Below are positions 1 to 8,842 of a stretch of DNA of 64,000 nucleotides, in pieces. How positions within the stretch are numbered: the stretch's first letter is position 1; each line of letters starts with the position of its first letter. The stretch is from positions 1-64,000 of the forward strand of contig DATGJP010000120.1 in the NCBI GenBank assembly GCA_035295125.1. The letters are read 5' to 3'. The stretch comes from JAICMB01 sp035295125 (GTDB lineage Bacteria > Acidobacteriota > Terriglobia > Bryobacterales > Bryobacteraceae). The notes under the pieces are model-generated. The model was given only the letters and a program-made list of their open reading frames with translations, was not told the DNA's origin and ran no database searches. A program made the translations under genes and the position numbers.

Positions 1-1
1 G

Positions 2-140
2 CTGGACTTTAGTGGGAAAACCCATGGGAAAGAGGTCCTTTCATGCTAACTAGTCATATAACTAGATAACATAAAAACGGCCGGCCTGCAACAGAAACTT
101 ACAGGAATGTTGTTTTATCTAGTGAAGGGCCAAAGTCCAG
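2..140. repeat. Nested inverted repeats, possible MITE-like or structured element
   Basis: Two sets of perfect 9-bp inverted arms are nested: 2-10 with 132-140 and 61-69 with 115-123. The AT-rich interior contrasts with the surrounding GC-rich DNA. No transposase or target duplication is visible, so the nature of the element is open. Confidence 0.3.
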
Positions 141-141
141 A

Positions 142-187
142 GGCGGGTTAACAACCCGCCGCAGGCTAACAGCCTGCATCACAGGCT
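142..187 (+). repeat. Palindromic repeat family B, copy 1
   Basis: Two adjacent hairpins: GGCGGGTT with AACCCGCC arms, then GCAGGCT with AGCCTGC arms, followed by a trailing ACAGGCT. The same 45-46 bp unit is found at 13697-13741 and, inverted, at 44661-44706. Confidence 0.8.
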
Positions 188-377
188 CAATCAAACTCGC
201 CGTTCCCGAATACTAAGCGGCATTGGGCTGAAGCCCGCTCCACCCTTCCACATCTCCAAAGCGTCATAAGACGCGAAGATCCTCGTCGAAATTCTTTGCT
301 GACTCAATGCCAAACTTGACGCCCAGCTTACAGATATGTCAGTCTTGCTTCACGTCCTCGTGGGAGCAGGTGGCAAT

Positions 378-3300
378 ATGAATACGTTTACGCGGCTTTG
401 CCGCATATTTTGTGCATTCGCGGGACTTGCGGTCGCGCTCGTTTTCGCCCAGGCGCCCACGGGCGAAATCGCGGGTACTGTCTACGACGAATCGGGTGCC
501 GTGGTCCCGAATGCGACCGTGCTGGTGACCAACAAAGCCACCGGCGCCGAGCGCACGCTCACGTCCGGACTGAACGGCTCCTTCAGCACCACCTCGCTTC
601 TTGCGGGATCCTACGACGTAAAGGTCGAATTGACCGGCTTCCGGACCCTGGTGCGCCAGGCGACGGTGGAAACCGGCTCCGTCACTACGGTAGACATGCA
701 CCTGCAGCTTGGCGCTACCAAAGACGTGGTAACGGTAGAAGGCGCGAGCCCGCTGGTGGAATACGACCGTCACACCATCGATGGCGTCGTGAACCGGCAG
801 CAGATTCAAAACCTGCCACTGAACGGCCGCAGCTTCCTGCAACTCGCATTTCTGGAGCCCGGCGTCACGGTGTCGGCCGGATCGCAAGGGCAATACAACC
901 GCGCGTTCGACGTCTCCGTACTCGGCGGCGACTCGAACCTTACGCGAATCACCGTGGACGGGGCCAGCGTGCGCGATTCGGTCACCGGCGGGACGCAGCA
1001 GAACTTCTCGCAGGAGGTGGTCCAGGAATTCCAGGTTTCGGCGGTCAATTTCGACCTGTCCACCTCCATCGCCGCAGGGGGCGCTATAAATGTCGTCACC
1101 CGGACGGGCGGCAACGACTTTCACGGCAGCGGGTTCTTCTTCTTCCGCGACCACAACATGTCCGCGTACCCGGCGCTGCAGCGCGATCCCAACGACCCCG
1201 ACCCGTTCTTCGCGCGCCGCCAAACCGGTGTCTGGCTCGGCGGCCCCGTTAAGAAGGACAAACTGTTCTTCTTCGCTAACTACGAGCACAACAACCAGCG
1301 CGGAGTTTTTGATTCCCTACCGAATACACCCGATTTCCGAAACTTCGCCGTCATCACGCCAAGCCCGTTCAACGGCAACCTGGTGGGCGGCCGTCTGGAT
1401 TACCACCTCAGCCAGAAGCATTCTGCCTTCCTGCGTTATTCGCATGATGGCAACGATTCGTTCGCCCCGCGCGACGCCAGTTCGCTGCCCTCGGCATGGG
1501 TCAGCAACGTGAATTGGGCCGACTCAGGCGTAGCGTCGCTGATCAGCAGCTTCACGCCGTCGTTGGTAAACGAATTCCGCTACTCCATGACGTTCTGGTC
1601 CAACAAGAACAGCCTGCCGACTGCCGAGCAGTGCCCTGGATGCCTGGGACTCGGAGGGCCAAACATAGCCGTGGAAGGCACCGGCCTGAGCTTCGGCAAC
1701 CAGACCAATACGCCGCAGAGCCGCGTGTTGCGCCGGCACATCTTTGCCGACAACATGACCTGGCAGCACGGCAGCCATCACATGAAGTTTGGCGGCGAGA
1801 TTGAATATCAGAAGGGAACCGGCACTTACACGATCGATGAACCGGCCGCTATCACGCTGTATTCGCCCGATGAGGTCCGCCAACTCGCGCCAAAGCTGGT
1901 TCCGCTGCTCCCGAAGTCATTCAATACCCTGACTGACATTCTTAAACTTCCACTCAAGAGTTTCTCGTTCTCTTTCGGCGACGTCCGGCAGCCGCCGCCA
2001 TTTCAGATCGGCAATGCCGACCACGATTACAACCTCCATTACTACTGGGAAGACAGCTGGAAGGTCAAATCCAATCTCACGATCAACTATGGGCTCGGCT
2101 GGACGTATGAAACCAACGCGTTGAATCACGACATGTCCAAGCCCGCCTGGTTCACGCCGATCCTTGGCGCTAACGGGATCGGCCCCGAATACCACGCTCC
2201 CCTGCATTTCTCACCGATGTTTGGATTCGCGTACTCGCCCCACAAGAGCACCAAGACCGTAATCCGGGGCGGCGCGGGTATGTATTACGACACCATCGAT
2301 ATTGAACTGAGGCTGGTGGAGCGCAACTACCTGGGTCCGCTAGGCGCCGGTTACGTGACCCTGCCGGGTTCCATCGTCCCGAACCAGGTGCCGGGTATTC
2401 CCGGAGTCAAGATTGGCCAGCCGCTCGATTTCACGAGCACCGGTCCGACGGCCTTTAGCGGCGCGATCCTGGCCGCGATTTTGCCGACAATACGGTCCAT
2501 GGCGATGGGGATCGTGCCGGTGAACCCGAATAATACCGACTTGTCCGTCACCACCGCGGGTCTGTTCAAGACGGCCACCGAGATTTTTGCCCGTGATTTC
2601 GTGCCCCCCAGCGCCGAGCATTTCAGTCTCGGCATCCAGCGGCAGATCTCAAACGATTTCGCCATCAGCGCCGATTTCGTGTATCGCCATTTCCTGCATC
2701 TGACGGAACGCGACCAGGACCTGAACCTGTTCAACCGCTTCGTCAACGGCGTGCAGACACCGGTCATCCCGATCTGCTCATCCGCGCAACAACTGGTGCC
2801 GAACGCGCCATGCTCGAACGGCAGTGTCGAAGTGATCACCAGCGGCGGACGGTCCGTCTACAAGGGCCTGCTCGTGAAACTCGACAAGCGCTTTTCGCAT
2901 CGCTACCAGTTGCAGGCGTCCTATGCGTTGCAAGGCCAGGACGGCATCAACGGCATCTACAATCTCCAGAATTACTACAAATACTGGGGGCCGCAAGGCC
3001 CGCGCAGCATCCTGAATGTTTCCGGCATGGTTGATCTACCTTGGAAGTTTCAGGCTTCGTTCATCTCGACATACAGCAGCCGCACACCATTCCAGCCGAT
3101 TATCCCCGGTGTCGACCTCACCGGCAGCGGCCTCGAGGGTTTTCCGCTTCCCGGCATGAGCAACGAGCTGTTTAACCGCGGCCTGACCCGGAGCGACCTC
3201 GTGAACCTGGTGAGTGTCTACAACTCGACCTATGCGGGCAAGAAAGGGCCGAATCCGAACCAGGTTTTCCCCAGGATCACGCTGCCGCAGAATTACGATT

Positions 3301-3536
3301 TCGGCCGCAACTTCAACTCCCAGGACATCCGCGTCACGAAACTCTTCCGCTGGAAAGAGCGCTACGAATGGCAGCTTTTCGGGGAAGGCTTTAACATTTT
3401 CAATATTGCGAACCTGGGCGGATTCAGCAATAACCTGCTGGACGCGAGCTTCGGGCAGCCCAGCAGCCGCGCGGGAAACATCTTTGGAACCGGTGGACCG
3501 CGCGCGTTTCAGGTTGGATCACGGTTTTCATGGTGA
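378..3536 (+). CDS. TonB-dependent receptor, Oar-like, with carboxypeptidase regulatory domain
   Basis: This is an outer-membrane protein of about 1052 residues. It begins with a signal peptide ending near FAQA, followed by a carboxypeptidase-regulatory-like beta domain (GEIAGTVYDESGAVVPNATV), a plug-like region (NLPLNGRSFLQLAFLEPGVT) and a long beta-barrel ending in an aromatic residue (SRFSW). This is the Oar/acidobacterial TonB receptor architecture; such proteins are thought to import or bind large substrates, but the substrate cannot be read. The ATG at 378 is preferred over the one at 336 because it starts directly at the signal peptide and has a GGAGCAGG stretch upstream. Its stop overlaps the start of the next gene, so the two are probably translationally coupled. 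Confidence 0.9.
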   Translation: MNTFTRLCRIFCAFAGLAVALVFAQAPTGEIAGTVYDESGAVVPNATVLVTNKATGAERTLTSGLNGSFSTTSLLAGSYDVKVELTGFRTLVRQATVETGSVTTVDMHLQLGATKDVVTVEGASPLVEYDRHTIDGVVNRQQIQNLPLNGRSFLQLAFLEPGVTVSAGSQGQYNRAFDVSVLGGDSNLTRITVDGASVRDSVTGGTQQNFSQEVVQEFQVSAVNFDLSTSIAAGGAINVVTRTGGNDFHGSGFFFFRDHNMSAYPALQRDPNDPDPFFARRQTGVWLGGPVKKDKLFFFANYEHNNQRGVFDSLPNTPDFRNFAVITPSPFNGNLVGGRLDYHLSQKHSAFLRYSHDGNDSFAPRDASSLPSAWVSNVNWADSGVASLISSFTPSLVNEFRYSMTFWSNKNSLPTAEQCPGCLGLGGPNIAVEGTGLSFGNQTNTPQSRVLRRHIFADNMTWQHGSHHMKFGGEIEYQKGTGTYTIDEPAAITLYSPDEVRQLAPKLVPLLPKSFNTLTDILKLPLKSFSFSFGDVRQPPPFQIGNADHDYNLHYYWEDSWKVKSNLTINYGLGWTYETNALNHDMSKPAWFTPILGANGIGPEYHAPLHFSPMFGFAYSPHKSTKTVIRGGAGMYYDTIDIELRLVERNYLGPLGAGYVTLPGSIVPNQVPGIPGVKIGQPLDFTSTGPTAFSGAILAAILPTIRSMAMGIVPVNPNNTDLSVTTAGLFKTATEIFARDFVPPSAEHFSLGIQRQISNDFAISADFVYRHFLHLTERDQDLNLFNRFVNGVQTPVIPICSSAQQLVPNAPCSNGSVEVITSGGRSVYKGLLVKLDKRFSHRYQLQASYALQGQDGINGIYNLQNYYKYWGPQGPRSILNVSGMVDLPWKFQASFISTYSSRTPFQPIIPGVDLTGSGLEGFPLPGMSNELFNRGLTRSDLVNLVSVYNSTYAGKKGPNPNQVFPRITLPQNYDFGRNFNSQDIRVTKLFRWKERYEWQLFGEGFNIFNIANLGGFSNNLLDASFGQPSSRAGNIFGTGGPRAFQVGSRFSW

Positions 3537-5035
3537 ACGGCGCGCTGGTGGCGACAGGACTTCTACTGGCCTTTCAGCTTCCAACGTTTCGCACTTCCAC
3601 GCGGCTTGTCCAGATCAACGTCGTGGTTCGCGACAAGAACGGGCCTGTGCCGGATCTCGCGCAAGGCGATTTCACCATTACTGACCGGGGTAAACGGCGC
3701 GAGATCAGCGTTTTTTCCATTACCAGGCTTGGACCGCAGGCGAACGCGGCTGCGCTACCGCCGAATACGTTCTCGAACCGGGCTCAGAATGGCGGCAATG
3801 CCAACGGCAGCGTGACCATCGTCCTGCTCGATGCTTTGAATACTCTGCATTTTGGCACGGCCTTTACCGATCTTGCGGGGCCCACGCGCTTCGAGAACAA
3901 TTCGCTGGCATATAGCAAGATTCAGGTGATGAAGTTCGTCAGGGAGCTCGATCCGAAGAATCGTGTCGCCATCTATGCCCTCGGAAGATCGCTGCGGGTG
4001 CTGTGTGATTTCACAAGCGATGCGGCACAACTTCAAAGGGTCTTGGCGGAGTATCGGGACTCCCCGGTTACGCTGGCCGAAGTCGCCGAGCCGCCGGCAT
4101 CGCACCTGGCCACGACGCCCGAATTTAACGCTGCCATCGACTCCGGAAACCAGAAGAACGCCGTGCTCGCCAACAGCGACCGCGCCGGCCTGACTTTCGC
4201 TGCCCTGATCGCTATCGCGAACCACGCTGCGGACATTCCCGGCCGCAAGAATCTGGTCTGGTTGACCGCGAGTCTACCCTTTACCGCACAGGCCATCGCT
4301 CGAATAATGAGTAGGTCGAACGTGGCCATCTATCCAGTGGATGCCCGCGGCTTGATTTCCTCGTTTAATCCTTATTTCCGCCCCGTCGGCCAAGGCGAGA
4401 TGCAGGAACTTGCCAACGAAACTGGGGGAGTGGCGTTCTACAACAACAACGATCTCTCAACGGCAATCCGCAACGCAACGGACGATGCCGACGAGACCTA
4501 TACGCTCGGGTTCTATCTCAATTCCGATGAGCTCGACGGGAAATTCCATGAAGTGAAGATCCGGGTAGACCGGCCCCATGTCGATGTGCGGTATCCGAGC
4601 GGCTACTTTGCCGTGAAGGACGATTCGACGGCGTCGCAACGCCAGCGCGCGCTACGGAACGCGATGGCTAGTCCAATAGAGTCGTCCGCGATTCATATTC
4701 TTGCGCAGGTCGACCGTAGCGCGGCGGCCCTGCGCGTGACGGGCTCGGTTGATCTTCACGACCTGCATCTCACCGAGAGCGGGACGCAACGCAAGGGAGC
4801 CATCGAGTTTTTCGTAACGCAACAGGACGCCGCGGGAAACCTTCTCGCGCAATCGCACAATCGGGTCAACCTGGCTTTGTCGCCCGACCAATTCAAGGAT
4901 TATCTGAAATCCGGCGTTTTTTTCCGCCAGGACATTGCGCCGAAGAATGGCGCGGTGTCGCTGCGCATCATTGCGGGCGATCCGGCGACGGGTTTGGTCG
5001 GGAGCCTGATTATTCCCTTACAAAACGGGAACTGA
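3530..5035 (+). CDS. VWFA-related acidobacterial secreted protein
   Basis: About 501 residues with an N-terminal hydrophobic segment and then the typical opening of VWFA-related acidobacterial proteins (TRLVQINVVVRDKNGPVPDL, then GDFTITDRGKRREISVF), followed by a von Willebrand A-like fold. The MIDAS position reads LLDALNT, so the classical DxSxS metal site is degraded. The later part (residues 240-300) reads KNLVWLTASLPF and DARGLISSFNPYF, as in the family. The ATG overlaps the receptor stop (ATGGTGA), which indicates coupled expression. Function is unknown; a surface-adhesion or receptor-partner role is inference from the linkage. Confidence 0.85.
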   Translation: MVNGALVATGLLLAFQLPTFRTSTRLVQINVVVRDKNGPVPDLAQGDFTITDRGKRREISVFSITRLGPQANAAALPPNTFSNRAQNGGNANGSVTIVLLDALNTLHFGTAFTDLAGPTRFENNSLAYSKIQVMKFVRELDPKNRVAIYALGRSLRVLCDFTSDAAQLQRVLAEYRDSPVTLAEVAEPPASHLATTPEFNAAIDSGNQKNAVLANSDRAGLTFAALIAIANHAADIPGRKNLVWLTASLPFTAQAIARIMSRSNVAIYPVDARGLISSFNPYFRPVGQGEMQELANETGGVAFYNNNDLSTAIRNATDDADETYTLGFYLNSDELDGKFHEVKIRVDRPHVDVRYPSGYFAVKDDSTASQRQRALRNAMASPIESSAIHILAQVDRSAAALRVTGSVDLHDLHLTESGTQRKGAIEFFVTQQDAAGNLLAQSHNRVNLALSPDQFKDYLKSGVFFRQDIAPKNGAVSLRIIAGDPATGLVGSLIIPLQNGN

Positions 5036-5038
5036 AGT

Positions 5039-7480
5039 CTATTCCTCGCGCAATGCGACGAGCGGGTCGACCCGTGTGGCGCGGTGCGCCGGCACAACAG
5101 TCGCTACAAACGCGACGATGGCCAGCGCCAGGGCGACCACCGCGAACGAGAAAGTATCGGTTGCGGTCACTCCGAACAACAGGCTCGCCATCACCCGGGT
5201 CAGCGCCCAGGCCCCTAGCAGTCCAATGACAATGCCAATCGCTGCCAATCCCATCCCCTGCCGCACGATTAAGCCCAAAATGTCGGCCGGATGGGCTCCC
5301 AGAGCGGTCCGCAGCCCGATATCGTGAGTATTCTGCGAAACCAGGAACGACATGACGCCGTAGACGCCGACGGCCGCCAGGAGGGCCGCGAATGCAGCAA
5401 AAGCGCCTAGCATGATCGCCGCGAATCGCTGGCGTGCAAGCGATGCCTCTATGCGCTCCTGCATCGTCCGGATGCTATACACTGGCACACTCGCGTCGAC
5501 GGCGTGAATCTCGCGGACGATCGGATTCGCGAGTAACGCCGGGTCGGTGGAAGTGCGGGCCACCAGGAATGCCCCGTTGTCCGGCTGTTGTTGGTCGGGG
5601 AAGTAGACCGCGATCTTGCTGTCGCTATCCAACGCGTACTGCTTAACCGTCGCGACCACGCCTACGATCGTGAACGGTTTTTTCGGGTCGAACCACAAGT
5701 GCTTTCCGATGGGGTTGTCCCGAGCCCAAAAGCGCTCGGCGAATTTCGAATCGATGACCGCCACCTGCTGGCTGTCTATCTTGTCGTATTCCGAGAAGAA
5801 GCGGCCCTTGATCAAGGGGATTTCCATGGTTCGGAAATAATCGGCGCTTGCAGTGCGTATATCGACCTGCAGTTCCTGGTCCGGCGGTGGTTTGTAGCCT
5901 TCTACGCTGATCCCGCCCCACCCTACCGTTCCCGAGAGTGGCAGCGTCGATACCGTGCCTTCGGTCTTCACCCCCGGCAGCCTGGTGATGCGGGTGCCGA
6001 TCTCCTGGAAGAACTGCGCCACGGACTTATTTTCTTTGTATTTCGGTCCGGTGAGAGCCACCATCATTGTGATGACGTGGTCGGAGGAGAATCCCGGCTG
6101 GACATTCTGGAGATGAAGGAATGTCCGGATGAGGAGTGCGGCTCCTACCAGGAGCATCAGCGAAAGCGCCAGTTCCATAACCACGAGCAGGCCGCGCAAC
6201 GGATTTCGCACCAGCCGGAACCCGGCTTCGCTCTGCCCGCTGCGGCCTCCGGATTTCAGGGCCGTGTTAAGATCCAGCTTCATGGCGCGCCAGGCGGGGG
6301 CGAGCCCAAATAGCAGGCCGGTGACGACGGCAATGCCAAACGTGAACGCCACGACCGCACCGTTGATTTCGATATCCTCGAGCCGCGGTATATTGCCCGG
6401 ATTGATGGTGCGGACCACGAACAGCGTCCAGCGAGCGAGCAGCAGTCCCGCTGTGCCGCCCAGAACGGCGAGCACCGTACTCTCGGTCAGGAGTTGGCGA
6501 ATCAGCCGCTTCCAATCAGCGCCCAACGCGGTGCGGACAGCTACCTCTTTCTCACGCGCGGTGGCACGGGTCAACAGCAGGTTCGCGACATTGGCGCAGG
6601 CAATCAGCAGTACCAGCGACACAGAGCCGAGCAGCACCAGGACCGCACGACGGACATCGCCCACTACCTGTTCCTGAAGCCCTACCACGGTCATCCCGAA
6701 TGTGCGGTCGCGTTTGTCCTTCTCCCGAATGCGGCTGGCGATGATGTCGACGTCGGCCTGCGCCTGTTGAATGGACACGCCCGGCTTGAGGTGCACCATG
6801 ATGTTGTAGTTCTCGTCGCCGCGCCGCTTCACTGCATCCGCACCGAGGGGCAAGGGCAGGAACACGTCGATTTTGTCCATGGGTCCTTCGGAGGGCATCA
6901 CCTCGGAATCGAGGCGGAAGGTTGGCTGCATTACTCCAGCGACAGTATATTGCTTCCCGTTCAGGGTGATGCTCTTGCCGACGATCTGCGGGTCGGTATT
7001 GAAGAGCCTTTGCCAGACGCGGTGGCTGAGAATCGCAACGGGCGCTTTACCCGGCGTGTCTTCCTCCGGCAGCAGCAGCCTTCCCAGCAGCGGTTTGGCA
7101 CCCAGCATCTGGAGCAGCGTCGATGCTGAAGTTATGCCGTCGATGCGCTCAGGCTGGTCGCGGCCGGTCAGCGTAAACGTTCTGAGCTGCGCAATCGCCA
7201 TCGCATCGAATGAGTGGTTTTCAGTCTTCAGGTCAATGTACTCGCCGGGAGACGGCCAGTCGCGGAAGATTCCCAGGCCGGGCGAGTGCAGCCAGACATT
7301 CGCCAGCCGGTTGGGCTGCGGGTAGGGCAGGGGGCGCAGCAGCAGGGCGTCGACAACGCTGAAAATCGCGCTGTTGGCTCCAATGCCAATGGCCAGCGAC
7401 AGTACGATGACCATCGTAAGGCCGAGATTCTTGCGCAGCATACGCAGCGCGTAGCGAATGTCCTGGAACAGCGTGTGCAC
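5039..7480 (-). CDS. ADOP-family duplicated ABC-type permease (MacB/FtsX-like)
   Basis: 813 residues with the acidobacterial duplicated orphan permease layout: N-terminal transmembrane helix (LTMVIVLSLAIGIGANSAIF), a MacB-like periplasmic domain, three helices near residues 270-420, a second periplasmic domain and three C-terminal helices (GLRTALGAHPADILGLIVRQ). No ATPase gene is adjacent, as usual for this family, so its energy source and substrate are unknown. The start is a GTG, and a TACAAT hexamer ends 6 nt before it, suggesting a leaderless mRNA. It converges on the VWFA gene with only 3 bp between stops. Confidence 0.9.
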   Translation of the reverse strand: MHTLFQDIRYALRMLRKNLGLTMVIVLSLAIGIGANSAIFSVVDALLLRPLPYPQPNRLANVWLHSPGLGIFRDWPSPGEYIDLKTENHSFDAMAIAQLRTFTLTGRDQPERIDGITSASTLLQMLGAKPLLGRLLLPEEDTPGKAPVAILSHRVWQRLFNTDPQIVGKSITLNGKQYTVAGVMQPTFRLDSEVMPSEGPMDKIDVFLPLPLGADAVKRRGDENYNIMVHLKPGVSIQQAQADVDIIASRIREKDKRDRTFGMTVVGLQEQVVGDVRRAVLVLLGSVSLVLLIACANVANLLLTRATAREKEVAVRTALGADWKRLIRQLLTESTVLAVLGGTAGLLLARWTLFVVRTINPGNIPRLEDIEINGAVVAFTFGIAVVTGLLFGLAPAWRAMKLDLNTALKSGGRSGQSEAGFRLVRNPLRGLLVVMELALSLMLLVGAALLIRTFLHLQNVQPGFSSDHVITMMVALTGPKYKENKSVAQFFQEIGTRITRLPGVKTEGTVSTLPLSGTVGWGGISVEGYKPPPDQELQVDIRTASADYFRTMEIPLIKGRFFSEYDKIDSQQVAVIDSKFAERFWARDNPIGKHLWFDPKKPFTIVGVVATVKQYALDSDSKIAVYFPDQQQPDNGAFLVARTSTDPALLANPIVREIHAVDASVPVYSIRTMQERIEASLARQRFAAIMLGAFAAFAALLAAVGVYGVMSFLVSQNTHDIGLRTALGAHPADILGLIVRQGMGLAAIGIVIGLLGAWALTRVMASLLFGVTATDTFSFAVVALALAIVAFVATVVPAHRATRVDPLVALREE

Positions 7481-7486
7481 CGTATT

Positions 7487-7492
7487 ATTGTA
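7487..7492 (-). promoter_or_regulatory. -10-like TACAAT before the ADOP permease
   Basis: TACAAT on the minus strand lies 6 nt before the GTG at 7480, so transcription would begin at or next to the start codon. No good -35 is seen. Confidence 0.4.
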
Positions 7493-7540
7493 CGGCGGCC
7501 AGTAGCTTGCTTGCGATGCACCTGAGGCTTGACTATTCGA

Positions 7541-7570
7541 AGGCGGCGCAGGCGGTTTCGCTTGTGCGTC
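7541..7570. repeat. Palindromic repeat family A, copy 1 (imperfect)
   Basis: Core GCAGGCG-GTTT-CGCTTGTGC in the gap between the ADOP permease and the methyltransferase. It differs from the perfect inverted repeat by one stem mismatch. Confidence 0.75.
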
Positions 7571-7586
7571 GCGGCGCTACTACGGA

Positions 7587-8285
7587 TCAAAAGGGCGCGT
7601 TACGTGCGCTGATTCGCAAACGCACGTAATCGATATACCAGGTACCGTCGCGAAACAGCCTTGGGCGCAACTGCGCCTCGATGGCGGCAATCCGCTCCTC
7701 GGCGAGGAAACTGGCGCAGAACATGCCTAGCCAATCCCGTAAGCCGGATTCACCGGCGAGCGGCGTTGGCCGCGGGAACAGCACCGCGTTGGTGACCTCG
7801 ATCCCGTGGGCATCCAGCAGGCTGGCATATTCGCCGATGCTCGGGTAATACCAGGGATGCGGGCCGATGGCCTCGACTACCGAGCGCACGTTGCCTTTGC
7901 CGCCGAATTCGGCAACGAATCGCCCACCCGGCTTGAGCGCGGCGGCGATCGTTTCCACCGCCTTGCCGGGCGGCTTCACCCAGTGCAGTGCGGCGTTGGA
8001 GAATACGGCGTCGAATGGCGACGGATCCCGGAAGGTTTTCGCGTCTCCCAGTCGAAAATCGAGGTCAGGATAGTTGCGGCGCGCCTGCTCGATCATCTCA
8101 GCCGAGCTGTCGATGCCCACCACTTGTGCGCCTGCCGATGCAATGTCGTGTGTGAGATGTCCGGTGCCGCAGCCGATGTCGAGGATGCGTTCGCCGGGTT
8201 GCGGCGCGAGGGCGCTGACCAGGGTGGCGCCGTAGTCGGTGACGTAGTGGTGGCGTGAATCGTATTGCTGCGGGTCCCAGGGCAT
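7587..8285 (-). CDS. Class I SAM-dependent methyltransferase (trans-aconitate methyltransferase-like)
   Basis: 232 residues. Motif I is clear (ILDIGCGTGHLT, near residue 33), followed by an acidic residue ending beta-2 (VVGIDSSAEMI) and motif IV-like FDAVFSNAALHWV, as in Tam and UbiE/BioC-type small-molecule methyltransferases. The substrate cannot be deduced. The gene is last in a minus-strand cluster behind ctaB and the Sco1 gene, 2 bp after the Sco1 stop, which suggests cotranscription; a respiratory link is only inference. Confidence 0.85.
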   Translation of the reverse strand: MPWDPQQYDSRHHYVTDYGATLVSALAPQPGERILDIGCGTGHLTHDIASAGAQVVGIDSSAEMIEQARRNYPDLDFRLGDAKTFRDPSPFDAVFSNAALHWVKPPGKAVETIAAALKPGGRFVAEFGGKGNVRSVVEAIGPHPWYYPSIGEYASLLDAHGIEVTNAVLFPRPTPLAGESGLRDWLGMFCASFLAEERIAAIEAQLRPRLFRDGTWYIDYVRLRISARNAPF

Positions 8286-8287
8286 GG

Positions 8288-8842
8288 CTATGTACGCTGG
8301 TTTGCGAGTGCTCGCACGTCACTGATCAGCATTCGAATGGAATCCGGCTCGGAAGTGTCGTAGTAGCCGCGAATCTGTCCTCGCGCGTCCACCAGAACGA
8401 AGCGCGTGCTGTGATTCAGCGTGCCGTCGACGTTGTTCAGCTTGAACACGTCACGCCCGAGATGATGCAGAGCCGATTGGGCGCCGGTCAGAAAGTACCA
8501 CGACTGCGTTTCGGCATGATGGAGCTTGGCGTATTCTGCCAGCACGAATGGCGTGTCGCGCTCGGGGTCGACGGTGAAGGACACGAGCCGGACATTGGCG
8601 AGGTCTCGTGTCGCTTCCTGCACCTCGCGCATTTGTGAAGTCATACGCGGGCATGGGCCGGGGCACGAAGTGAACATGAAGTCCGCCACCCAGACACGAC
8701 CCGCCAGTGTCGTGCTATCGAAGGCTCGGCCGCTCTGGTCGGTGAGTTGGAACGCCGGGACTGCGCCATAAGAAGGATAATCGGCGACGCGCCCGTGGCA
8801 CCCGGCGAGAAGGAGCAGTACTATGGCGCAACCGGCACGCAT
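8288..8842 (-). CDS. SCO1/SenC/PrrC-family copper chaperone lipoprotein
   Basis: 184 residues from the ATG at 8842. The N-terminus is a lipoprotein signal (hydrophobic run then LAGC, Cys15). The thioredoxin-like fold carries the copper-binding CPGPC motif (Cys60, Cys64) and the distal His144 in NHSTRF, all three Sco ligands. Sco proteins deliver copper to the CuA site of cytochrome c oxidase. The open frame extends to 9523, but that extension is the antisense of ctaB in another frame and is rejected. The start overlaps the ctaB stop by one base (TGATG), so the pair is translationally coupled. Confidence 0.9.
   Translation of the reverse strand: MRAGCAIVLLLLAGCHGRVADYPSYGAVPAFQLTDQSGRAFDSTTLAGRVWVADFMFTSCPGPCPRMTSQMREVQEATRDLANVRLVSFTVDPERDTPFVLAEYAKLHHAETQSWYFLTGAQSALHHLGRDVFKLNNVDGTLNHSTRFVLVDARGQIRGYYDTSEPDSIRMLISDVRALANQRT

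Larger units (their letters stand above)
1..377. other. Intergenic region upstream of the first TonB receptor
   Basis: No convincing gene is seen here. The region holds nested inverted repeats (arms CTGGACTTT at 2-10 and AAAGTCCAG at 132-140; ACTAGATAA at 61-69 and TTATCTAGT at 115-123), one copy of palindromic repeat family B (142-187) and a small hairpin GGGCT-GA-AGCCC at 225-236 followed by the CTTCCACA string that also trails family A repeats. No clear promoter for the receptor gene can be picked. Confidence 0.6.

Noticed and set aside
5039..7480. MacB macrolide exporter annotation for the two large permeases.
   Set aside because: They lack an ATPase domain and none is adjacent; the duplicated-permease layout fits ADOP proteins.
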